A program made the translations under genes and the position numbers. A stretch of DNA of 64,000 bases, from NCBI RefSeq assembly GCF_040183065.1, contig NC_091121.1, positions 62,218,287 to 62,282,286 of the forward strand, read 5' to 3'. A model generated the notes under the pieces. That model made no database searches. It was not told the origin of the DNA and saw only the letters and a program-made list of their open reading frames with translations. This document shows, one piece after another, positions 21,169 through 30,939 of this stretch (its first letter is position 1; the number at the start of each line of letters is the position of its first letter). Origin of the DNA: Periplaneta americana. Taxonomy: Eukaryota > Arthropoda > Insecta > Blattodea > Blattidae.

Positions 21169-24009
21169 AAGACATCGGATTTTTAGGCACTAAAAATTGC
21201 AGTTTTAAGCGCCTAAAATAAGCTCAAAATTTGTAAAATTAGGCTCTATTTTAATGAAAATAGGCATTTTAGGCACATCAAGGTATCATACTTATTTCTT
21301 TCACTGAAATTTTTAGTTATACACTAAAATACGCACAAAAAAGTATGTTCAAACATTAAAAAAGAATACTATATTATATTTATAAACAGAGCTGCACAAA
21401 TTTAATATATTGAAACTAATGAAATAATGATTATTGATATCAAGATTACTCATTTTAAGTTATTGAAATTCAGTTCCATGCTCAGACTTTATTATAATTA
21501 TCTGCACAGTACACCACCAGAATTTTTTCTAAATTCTCCACAGTTAACCTTTGCCTTTTGTCACTGAGAATCATTTTGAAAGCAGAAAATCTTCTTTCAA
21601 CCAAAACTGATGTGAGAGGCGCAAATTTTAAATTAGGTACAATAGAAACATCAATACTTACTGGAACATTTACACTTTCCCCCGATATCACTCTTGACAC
21701 TTTTTCCAACAATGAAAATCCTACATTCTTATTTAATACGTTGTCCCACTTATTTTTAACTTTTTTCCCAGTTTCGCCCAAAGCAGAATGTATGTTCACT
21801 TGAGCTTCCTTTACTATTGCTATTTGGCTACAAAGAGATTGTTTTTCACGTTCTAATTGTTCAATGCTTGCAGGTATGAAAGAAAAGTTTGATGTTCTGT
21901 AGGCAATATCGTTTTTCACTCGTGAGTCATTCAGACAATCTTTCACTGCTTTCACACACGCTGCATTATCAGTTTCAGGTAATTTGTCAATAACTGTGAC
22001 CACTTCTTTAAAATACTTAGAATAATACACCACTGACTGAATCCAGGTTCCCCATCGTGTAACAACCGGCTGAGGTGGGAGTGGGGTGTCTGGAAAGTTC
22101 TCTCTGAATATTGAAATCCTGGATGGAGCTTTACAAAAACATTTTTTTGTGTTAGAAATAAACGAATTGACAAGAGGAAATTCATTCCGGATTGTTTCAG
22201 AAACCCTGTGAAGGCCATGTGCTAGACAGGTTACATGTGTGAGGTTAGGATAAAATGTTTTAAGAAGTGGAGCTGCAGCAACCATGTATGAGGCAGCATC
22301 AGCACAAAACAACAGAACTTTAGAATCGTCTATATTACCTGAGTATAAAGACTGTAGGCCTTTATTTACAAAATAAGCAATGGCTTGGCTATTCACTTTC
22401 GAAAGTTCCTTAACACATACGAGGTGTGGAATCGAAGGTCCGTCAGGACTAAGTTTTCCTACTACCATATTTGCTATATACCTATTCATAGGATCTGAGG
22501 TTTCATCCACAGAGACCCATATGTAAGAATCACCTATATCCTCCCGAATGGAAGCTAAAGTTTCATTGTATATTCTGTCTAAGTAATTTTTTCTTAGGGT
22601 CGACTCAGATGGGATATTTTGTTTGCAGTATTTTTGTAAAAACTGTCTTAAAACCGGATTTTCAATTGCATTCCAGGGAATGTTAGCAGCAACAAACGCT
22701 CTGGTTAAATCAGCATAGAAATTGCTGCTGAGATTGGATGAAGTAGGCTGTGTTAGTAAAGTTTGTTGCAGTTGATTTTTCTGCTGAGCTTTAGCCTTAT
22801 GAGCCGCTCCTTGCACATGCTGCTTTAGGTGGCACTTCTTTTCTTGCGAAATCTAAAAATGTAAAGTAAACTGAATTAAAATAAAATCCTAATTGTTGTA
22901 TTACCGTATTTCTATCACAAAGTTAGTGGGTTCGAACAATCAAAATTTTAATGACCTGCAAATACTTTAACTATCGGAATTTAAAAGGTTAAAGTATAGT
23001 GGTCTTAAAAAGAATTATACCTCAGGATAGCTCAGTCAATGTATAAATATTATAGGCCTACTCATTAAAATTAATAGAATTTATATATTTCAACTATTGT
23101 TACATACCTGTTTGCTACAAATCTTGCAGAATATTATTTTTCTAACCTAAGTGAATTCTGAATATTCTGTTAGCCATTGCCGGATCAATGTAGATTTTGC
23201 ACTTATATTTTTTGGCATTATCGTGTTAAACTTCACAGGAAAACGTCCTACCGCTCAAAACTTCTCAACACAAATAAGGTGAGGGAAAGAGCAACTGTTA
23301 ACGAGCATTCAAATGAACCGTTGTTATTGAGATTCAATTGGACAAAAATACAAAGTTCCACTTATTGTTGCATTTCCTGGTAGTGTTAACACTAGGAGGG
23401 CCATTCTTTTAAATATTTTGTAACGGTTTACCCTACTAATTCGCAGTTTTACGACTTTTCATAAATATTTCAAAAACACACTTTCTCCAAAAATTGTGAT
23501 TTTATGACACTCTGAAGGGCAGTACAGGTAATCGGTTTCAGACCAAAAGCAGTCATTTTTATAGTATAGTATATCTCTGAATCGGTAGCAGCACATGTTG
23601 TGATTGTTGCCTGCTTCAAAACTAAGGTTGGTTCTTTGTCGGCATTTATGCCTCCAAACATGTTAAATTCGGTGAAATCTATTGCGAGTGTCGTGAGATT
23701 CAAAACATTTTGTTTCCTTTATCAATGGTTTCATGGCCGGTGTGAAGCAAACTTTCCACTTTTTAAATGCCTTAAATTTCGCAGTGAATGCATGTATAAA
23801 TTGTAAAATGTAAGAGTAAAATGCGAAACTTTACAGTGAGTTGGGCATTTTTAGGCGAATATTAACAAATTAGGCTCTAATAACCGTTTTAGGGCACTAT
23901 AAAACTCTTTGAATACCTTTCAATTTCCATGAAACACAAATATTAATAATTATTTTTACTTTTCTCCTAAAGAAACAAAATAGGCATTTGCCCTAGAATC
24001 CGATGTCTG
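21169..24009 (-). mobile_element. Complete hAT transposon with 8-bp target duplication
   Basis: The element is flanked by ATAATGAC on both sides (21161-21168 and 24010-24017), the 8-bp duplication typical of hAT. Termini share AGACATCGGATT as inverted repeats. Subterminal regions contain many TTAGGC/AGGC-type motifs in both ends, likely transposase-binding sites. It carries a two-exon transposase gene on the minus strand (21482-23218). It sits in the interval between Max and AdSS. Confidence 0.92.
21482..23218 (-). pseudogene. hAT transposase (BED finger exon plus RNase H-like/dimerisation exon), one nonsense codon
   Basis: Exon 1 is 23218-23108 (ATG start, 37 codons, FCKICSKQ end). Exon 2 is 22852-21482 (456 codons plus stop); the 255-bp intron has GT and AG. 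Joined, CKIC of exon 1 and HLKQH of exon 2 form a BED-type zinc finger split by the intron. Exon 2 shows WVSVDETSDPMNRY (first catalytic Asp region), FCADAASYM (second), HVTCLAHGLHRV, VVTRWGTW, and the C-terminal hATC dimerisation region LTSVLVERRFSAFKMIL. It resembles the CGBP1-like hAT family. Exon 2 is fully open. Exon 1 has one in-frame TAG after EYSEFT, so the copy is probably inactive unless translation starts downstream of the stop. Confidence 0.88.
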
Positions 24010-24079
24010 ATAATGACCAAGCATTCAGCACAGCAGTGTTGCTATAATTTGGATGAAAGAACCTGTTGTGTATATCGGT

Positions 24080-24360
24080 AATCACACAGGGTGTTTCAGA
24101 AATACTTTGTCAAACCTTGGAGGCATGTTCCTCACACCAAAACAAGGAAAAAAATTCATATAAACATATATCCGGAAATCCTTAGTTTTTTAGCTATTAA
24201 TGAAAGAACATAATGAAACATGTTGAATATTGTCAGCTTGGTAGCAAGTGTTGCAACTTTAATCAAATAAGAAACTCATAAGAATGAAAGTTTATGTTCA
24301 ATGCCTTTCGAGGTACAATCCAACAACTCAACTTAAGTTTGTAACCGATAATAATTCATT
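24080..24360. mobile_element. Possible DNA-transposon terminus fragment
   Basis: CAGGGTGTTTCAGAAATA at about 24088 resembles the conserved ends of insect Tc1/mariner-like elements. The adjoining sequence is non-coding. The other end was not found. Confidence 0.3.
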
Positions 24361-25258
24361 TTGTTAGATATTTATTATTATGTTGTTTTCTAATGCCAGG
24401 CATTTGACAATAAAGTCATTTGATCTCTTGCACTCCAATATTTTTCAAAGATATTGTCATGGTTAGCCACTGACGCACAGATTTTGAGATGTTCTGAATC
24501 CATTTCTTGATTTGAGTTGCACAATGGACAGTTAGGAGACATATATCCCAATTCTATGTAGGTGTTTGGCCAAACAATCATGGTCTGTTGCCAATCTAAA
24601 TGCAGCTACAGATGATTTTCGTGGTAAATCGGGAATCAGCTGTGGATTATGATGCAGAGAGTTCCATTTTTTTCCTTGGGATTGTGTTATCAAATTTTGT
24701 TGGTTGAAGTCTAAGTAGGGTAAACTAGGTAGTTATTGACCAGTATACGGTGATTGACCGGTTCCTTTTTTCAAGTATATTGTGAATAAACCACGATCGT
24801 GATTTCACTTTTTGCTGCATATACCTCTAGTAACAACCCTTATTTGTGGTTAGTTGTCGCTGTTCATCCCACTGAGTTAGTGTCTGTTGTCTGAGAGGAC
24901 TGAAATCGATTGGAAATGCAACTGAACATAAACAAGTGTAAGTAACTAGAGAAATTGCTAAGAATAATGCACGCAATAATTTATTTATTCTGCAAAGGAT
25001 ACATAAATTCTGGTGCTCGTTTTTACACTCACAGTGTGAGAAAAGGTATAAGGTTTCCGTCCACAGAATATTATTTTGTAAAAGTTTTTATATGACATAA
25101 AAATGCCCCGTGGTCAATCACTATAAAGTGTATGTCCGCAAACTACAGTGATTGGTCGTTCATAAATTATTTGTTAGAATAATGACCAATGTGCTTCAAT
25201 TCTATATATGTTATCGGTTAAATGATGGGGATTTTTACAGGACTGATACTATATTATA

Positions 25259-25492
25259 ATGCCTAAGCCAGGTAAAGTGCATTATACAGGGGAAGCTTTA
25301 CGAAACGCTACAGAACCTGTCCGCAGTGGATTTGATTTAAATGAAGCTGCCAAGAAGTTTGGTGTCCTAAAAGCAACCTTAGCGTCCAGAAACAAATATC
25401 CCGTTGAAGGAAAAGTGTTCTTTGGTCCTCGTCCAGTGCTGGGTGAAGCCATTTGTAATAACATCAGAGAAATGACACACACTTGCTTCTGA
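25259..25492 (+). pseudogene. Pogo-like transposase N-terminal HTH fragment
   Basis: The frame MPKPGKVHYTGEALRNATEP continues with RSGFDLNEAAKKFGVLKATL and GPRPVLGEAI. This is the HTH_psq module at the N-terminus of pogo/Tigger transposases (helix-loop AAKKFGV-K-TL, then the G-RP-LG hinge). It stops after 77 aa. The CENP-B-type HTH and the DDE catalytic domain are absent. Confidence 0.75.
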
Positions 25493-25599
25493 TAAGGCAC
25501 AAAGAGAAAAATGGAAGAAGAGGCAAGAGAAGAAAGGAAGCGAATAAGAAATGAAAGAAAAGGCAGCGAGAAGAGTTCTTTTCTTATTTTTTTTAACTT

Positions 25600-25845
25600 G
25601 GTTATTTAACGACACTGTATCAACTACGAGGTTATTTAGCGTCGATGGGATTGATGATAGCGAGATGAGGCCGAGGATTCGTCATAGATTACCTGAAATT
25701 TGCCTTACGGTTGGGCAAAACCTCGGAAAAACCCAACCAGGTAATCAGCCCAAGCGGGAATTGAACCCGCGCCCGAACGAAACTTCGGATCGGCAGGCAA
25801 ACACCTTTGCCGACAGAGCTACGCCGGTGGCGAATAGTTCTTAAT
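25600..25845 (-). repeat. tRNA-derived SINE (family S), copy nested in pogo-like element
   Basis: The minus strand starts with a tRNA-like head (A-box-like TAGCTCTGTCGGC, B box GGGTTCAATTCCCG). It continues with a body containing GGTTGGGTTTTTCCGAGG and CTCGGCCTCATCTCGC, and ends near AACTTGG / TTATTTAACG. The body matches copies at 28577, 29897, 38429 and 46941, which defines the family. Confidence 0.85.
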
Positions 25846-25909
25846 GAGAAAGATCAGAAGAAGAGAAACGAAACAGACAAGAAAAAAGTGAAAATTGTGA
25901 AAATGTGTT

Positions 25910-26041
25910 GTTCAATCACTAATAAATGAGTATTCAATAACTGTGCAGTAGACGGTCAATCACTAATAAGCGTGTGGTCAATAACTGTGCAGTAGACTGT
26001 CAATCACTAATAAGCGTGTGGTCAATAACTGTGCAGTAGAC
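25910..26041 (+). repeat. Three 44-bp tandem units near the pogo-like right end
   Basis: Units start at 25910, 25954 and 25998. Each contains TCAATCACTAATAA and TCAATAACTGTGCAGTAGAC. The second and third are almost identical; the first is diverged. Confidence 0.88.
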
Positions 26042-27074
26042 GGTCAATAACTGTAAAAGTGGACTTGTTGTGTTTATTTAATTTATCTTTGCATTAAAAT
26101 TTTATTTTTTCTTTTGTTTATTGATTTTGATTTGTTTCTGAATCTTCACTTGACCCAATGCCTTTAAAATTCTCTCAATAAGTTACCACTGTTTTCCGCT
26201 ATTTCATTGTTTTATTATTCATTAGCTTAAGTGGTCAATCACTATACAGTTTACCCAATGTAGATTTAATAAATCTTTTCACAGAGGAATACGTAGATTT
26301 AGTAACAGGTCTGTAAGTAGCAGTGCTGCCCTTCTTTGCTAAAGCATCCGCATTCTCGTTTCCCAGGATTCCACAATGGGATGGTATCCATTGGAATACA
26401 ATTCTTTTATTGAGTGTTACTAGTTGAGAGAGCATTTTATTTATTTCTGCTATTTGAGATGAAGGTGTGTGTCTAGAGACTATTGATAGAATAGCTGCTT
26501 TGGAGTCTGACAATATAACTGCATTTTTAAATTTATTGATGTGGCAGAGAAGATTCCTGAGAATTTCACTTATTGCAGTGATTTCTCCATCAAAACTTGT
26601 TGTTCCATATCCAAGAGATCTATAAAGTGAGAAGAGACAGCACGTAACACCTGCACCTGCACCTTGTTCCCGGGAGATCAAGGATACGTCAGTGTATAAA
26701 TGAAGCCAGTTTTGTGGAGGGTACCTAATATTAATTGTCTCTAAAGACAATTGTTTCATTATTTCAGTGTTTACTTCTGATTTCAGTATTTCTTCTGTTA
26801 AATTTAGATTATACTCTATATTGATTTAATTTGTAAGTTTTCTTTTAAATTCGGGACGTTGATTTTCTGTTTTAATTCTTGAACCATGGATATGAAACTT
26901 TTTTGAGTTTTCAATCTACAGAGAGGACTGTATGAATGCCAATTGTTTCCTGGTAATCTGATAAGTTTTTCATATTGAATCAGTGTTTTTTTTCTTCTAT
27001 TATCATTTTGATGCTGTTAATATTAGTGAGGAATCTCATAGAATCTAATGAAGTTGTTATATTTATTATTACTT

Positions 27075-28570
27075 ACAAGCTTTTAAGCAAAGGATATGAG
27101 ATGTCAGCCGTTACTACCAGTGATTGTGGTTGGTTTCTCTTGTGTGTAGGAAAAAAGTGAGTCAACATCACTTCATGGATTATTTGTGTTTAATTTTGCT
27201 TGTCTGTTTGAACTGTCTGAACCCTGATGCACGTGGTGGTGGTGGTTTCAACTACAGAGATCATCATCGAAGTTCAGTTCAGCATATTCCCTAGCCCTCT
27301 ATCTGGGACAAGATTCTTTTACGTGCCTGCAGAATAATGCAGGGAGCCATAGGACTCTCCTTGTTAGGGAGCTTTTCCCAGCACAAAAATCTATATGCTG
27401 TCACATTCACCATATTCGTCGGAATTAGTACTATGTGGCTTCTGTTTGTTCTCAGAGCACTGCTGAAAGGCTGTTATTTTGATGACATGGACACTATTCA
27501 AAGGGGTGTAAGTTCACTAAACCAAATTTCAAACACTGCCTTCTGAAATTCCTTCTAGTTGCTATCATTGTGTGTTACACGAATATGCAGGAAGGAAGAA
27601 ACTACTTTGAATAAAGAATATTGAAATTGGTCAAACATGGAACTTTTTTTTTTTCCAGCTTCAGTCCCATTTTCCAGTTGCCACACTTTGTACATGAGTT
27701 CAGATAGGGTAAAGAAAAGGTACAGTAGGTAAAACTTTCTTACATTTAGAAAGAAGTCACTTGTTGAAGTAAATAAGATAAAGGGGAAACACATTTGTGA
27801 TAATAAAGATTTTGGGGGCATTGGAAAACTAAATTTTAGTGATTTAATTTACTTTATTCTAGCCGTAAAGGTGTGGTGTAAGAAAATGTGAATGAAGAGT
27901 TAAAGTAGAACTTCATGCCCAACTGTTAACAAATGGCGAATCTTTTGCGTACTGGTATTGTATGGCATGCGAGGTAAGGGTATTAGAGACACTATTTATG
28001 GAACCATAGTCAAACACCTGTATCTCAATACTCTCAAAACAACCTTAAAACAATCAACAGAAAGGCCGAAAATTGAAGAGAAGTTTCAGTATTGCCAGGG
28101 GAACGATTCTAAATTTACAACCTCAAAGTTCGCATTTGCCTTCTGTAAAATATTGTTCAAAAGTAATAGAAATTATACTATACTACAGTGACCTAAATGT
28201 CACTGGAAATGACACTGTAGTACTGTATATATTTCTTCATTGGCAGCGAATCATGCAAAGTCGAATTCACGTTACATTACATTCTACAGTTGACTGTGAA
28301 TGACCACCAAAGTCACCAGACCTCGAAGTCATATGAAGATTTGAGTATATAAAAGCAAAGTTGATCAAATATTTGCTGCTGCGGACTTGTATAATTGCTT
28401 TAGCTATATTTTCAATTGGCTATTTGTGAAAATGTGAGGTCCACCATTACATGCAAGAAATATTGTGACGAAATATCATATCATTTGACTATTATATTTA
28501 ATGATTCTGTATCAGTTGCGTAGTTATCTTGAATAGTACTTCTGATAATGAGATGATAAAGACGAATCCG
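27075..28570. other. Spacer without recognised gene
   Basis: Short open frames only, none with a recognisable domain. A GGT-rich patch lies near 27233-27250. Confidence 0.45.
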
Positions 28571-28576
28571 AGACCA

Positions 28577-28813
28577 TCAGTGTAGCTTGGGTGGTAGCAC
28601 ATTGCCTACTGGTAACCACTTGAACTGCACTCTGGCATGATTTCGATTCTCACTTGGATTGATTACCTGATTGGGACAATTCCGAGGTTTTCCCTAACTG
28701 TAAGACGAATGTCAGGTAATCCCGTCGCGAATCCTCAGTCTCATCTCGCCAATTATCATCTTGCTATCACCAATTGCATTTATGCTAAATAACCTGTTAG
28801 TTGATATAGTACT
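28577..28813 (+). repeat. tRNA-derived SINE (family S), diverged
   Basis: Head with A-box-like TAGCTTGGGTGG and B-box-like GATTTCGATTCTC. The body shows TTCCGAGGTTTTCCCTAACTG and the 3' part GCTAAATAACC-TAGTTGATA. It abuts the minus-strand RTE-like fragment. Confidence 0.75.
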
Positions 28814-28814
28814 T

Positions 28815-29895
28815 ACAGTGGCGTTTAAGGAAATCGGAGGTTCATTGTCTCCCTCACATAAGCCCGCCATCAACCCCTATCCTGAGCAAGATTAATCTAG
28901 TCCCTACCATCAAATCTCACCTTCCTCAAATCTTCCTCCCATCCTGGATCATATATACCCAGACTACTCGGCGTTATAGGTTTTGACGGTAACAACTTTT
29001 GTCAGGTTTACTATGCTGCCATCTAGTTGTTACATAAGGAGTCACGTCATAAATCCCATTTGAATTGCATTAGAGACTGTTCTGCCATCTCGTGTTCGTT
29101 TACGGCGGACTGGCGGCGATCCTGGCGGTTGTTCTCTTCAAAGTGCAACAGATTTAAAATAGGAATGAGCAATCTATATGTGATCTGACTCCCATCTACG
29201 CCTTGGCCTCCCCAAAGGCCTTTCCCCCCAGGCCTTCCAACTAACACTCTATATGCATTTCTAGATTCACCCATACATGCTACATGGCCTGCCTATCTCA
29301 AACGTCTGGATTTAATGTCCCTAATTATGTCAGGTGAATACAATGCGTGCAGTTCTGCACTGCGTAACTTTCTCCATTCTCCTGTTAACTTCTTCCCTCT
29401 TAGCTCCAAATATTTTTCTACGCACCCTATTCACGAACACCTTTAACCTCTGTTCCTTCTGAAAGTGAGCGTCCACAAGTTTCATAACCATACAACTGGT
29501 AATATGTAGGAAAACTGATTTATAAATTCCAATTTGCAGCGTTTTCGAGAGCAGTCTGTATGATAAAAGTTTCTCAACTGAATAATAACAGGCATTTCCC
29601 ATATTTTTTCCGCGTTTAATTTCCTCTCGAATGTCATTTATATTATGTTACTGTAGCTTCAAGGTACTTGAACTTTTTCCACCTTTTCAAATGATAAATT
29701 TCCAATTTTTATATTTCCATGTCGTACTATGTTCTGGTCATGAGACATAATAATATACTTTATTTTTTGGGGGTTTACTTCCAAATCTATCTCCTTACTT
29801 CCTTCAAATAAAATTCCCGTGTTTTCCCTAATTGTGTGGATTTTCTCCTAACATAATTCACGTCATTGGCATAGACAAGCAGCTGATGTAACCCG
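28815..29895 (-). mobile_element. RTE-like non-LTR retrotransposon 3' fragment
   Basis: The minus strand encodes the C-terminal part of a reverse transcriptase protein in several frames: [48 protein letters not shown], then MGESRNAYRVLVGRP and the 3' region. The same order occurs at 40876-41775. Stops and small indels show that it is inactive. Confidence 0.8.
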
Positions 29896-29896
29896 T

Positions 29897-30105
29897 TCGT
29901 TAGTTGATATAGCATTGTTCATAATCATAAACTAAAAAAAAGTGAATCCGACAGTTCGCCGTGGGATACCTGATATTCGCCTTATCGGAGAAAACCTCGG
30001 AAAACCCCAACCAGGTATTAAGTCCAAGTGGGATTCGACGCTACATCCGGGTTCAGCCTTGGGCCACAAGTTCCACTCTCCTCTGCATGACCAATGGCTA
30101 CTTAA
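29897..30105 (-). repeat. tRNA-derived SINE (family S), fragment
   Basis: The body segment CGGAGAAAACCTCGGAAAACC and CCAACCAGGTATTAAG match the family. The head side is rearranged. Confidence 0.6.
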
Positions 30106-30109
30106 CGTT

Positions 30110-30800
30110 ATTCTGCACATGAGGGTAGAGAAATGCTCAACTGAAACCGATCTATCATAGTACTAGGAATGAAGGAAACATTTCGAACAACTTGTGTAAA
30201 TTACTTTACTTCAATGTGATACTTGCAAATACAGTAAAGTAATTAAATATCAGTGTCACATTGCAGTGCCTCACCGTTTTGTATGATGTAGATTACAGGT
30301 ACAGTGTATGAAAGCAGTAACAAGGACACGATTTATTTTGTTACTCTAATTAATAAAAAACTAAAGGTGTTTAAACAACACAAAATATATTTCTTTTCAA
30401 TAATCATCTATCATACAGTATTAAAGTGTATAAAAATGTAGAATTACATGCATAGCATACACTCTCTCTCTCTCTCTGCAGTAAATAATTACGGTACCGA
30501 TATTCCAATCCATCGCTATCGCTCCAACCTTTTGATTTTCGATAATTACGTAAATCGGGTTTTAAGTTGGTCTTGGTTAAATCTATACAATTCGACCGAA
30601 TCGGCCCGTACCGTACTGCAGACGTTACCTGCAGTTGTAAATTATGCGAAAGATTTATGTTGAAATAGTAATAGTGCAGGTTTTGAATCAAATGGTAATA
30701 ACATGTACGTTATTGGAAATTCTTCCATTGTAATGACAATTTGTTTATGAACATAATTACGGTAAATTATACACTTTATGAGCTACATGTTGCATGCAAC
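30110..30800. other. AdSS 5' flank
   Basis: AT-rich. A CT microsatellite lies at about 30461-30478. No other feature was recognised. Confidence 0.5.
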
Positions 30801-30814
30801 CACTATCCTTGACA

Positions 30815-30939
30815 GAGTTATTTGTATCGGTCTGTACCATGCTCCCAGTGGCGTATGACGGCATGGCATGACACCAAGGAACCTTGGATACCAATGCCGA
30901 TAGGATCAGTCGGCGCGAGGGGGAGTTGGGAGCGTGAAG
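30815..30939 (+). promoter_or_regulatory. Putative AdSS promoter / 5' UTR
   Basis: A GC-rich island in an AT-rich flank ends in GCGTGAAGATGGCGG around the start codon. AAGATGGCGG is YY1-like and overlaps the ATG, an arrangement common in TATA-less housekeeping genes. No TATA box was seen. Confidence 0.45.

Larger units (their letters stand above)
24718..26256 (+). mobile_element. Pogo/Tigger-like DNA transposon nested in J copy 2
   Basis: Inverted termini GGGTAAACT lie at both ends. Aligning the host copy at 52261-52330 shows the insertion point at TA (right flank now AA). It encodes only a pipsqueak-type helix-turn-helix N-terminus and no DDE domain. Its ends are studded with GGTCAATCACT / GGTCAATAACT motifs, including a 44-bp tandem repeat at 25910-26041. 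A SINE is inserted inside it. TA target and the psq domain point to the pogo group. Confidence 0.75.
24381..27058 (-). mobile_element. Retrotransposon 'J' copy 2, 13-bp target duplication, split by a pogo-like element
   Basis: The 13-bp direct repeat ATATTTATTATTA lies at 24368-24380 and 27059-27071. The minus-strand copy encodes the linker (to about 26760), RNase H (26759-26259; YTDVS with the Gly of YTDGS changed, [33 protein letters not shown]) and, beyond the insertion, the C-terminal [18 protein letters not shown] motif (24581-24390). It is 5'-truncated, as expected of target-primed reverse transcription. A 1539-bp DNA transposon interrupts it at 24718-26256. Confidence 0.9.

Noticed and set aside
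30934-30939. GTG start two codons before the AdSS ATG
   Set aside because: Animal genes start with ATG, and the ATG at 30940 has a good context and gives the family length.
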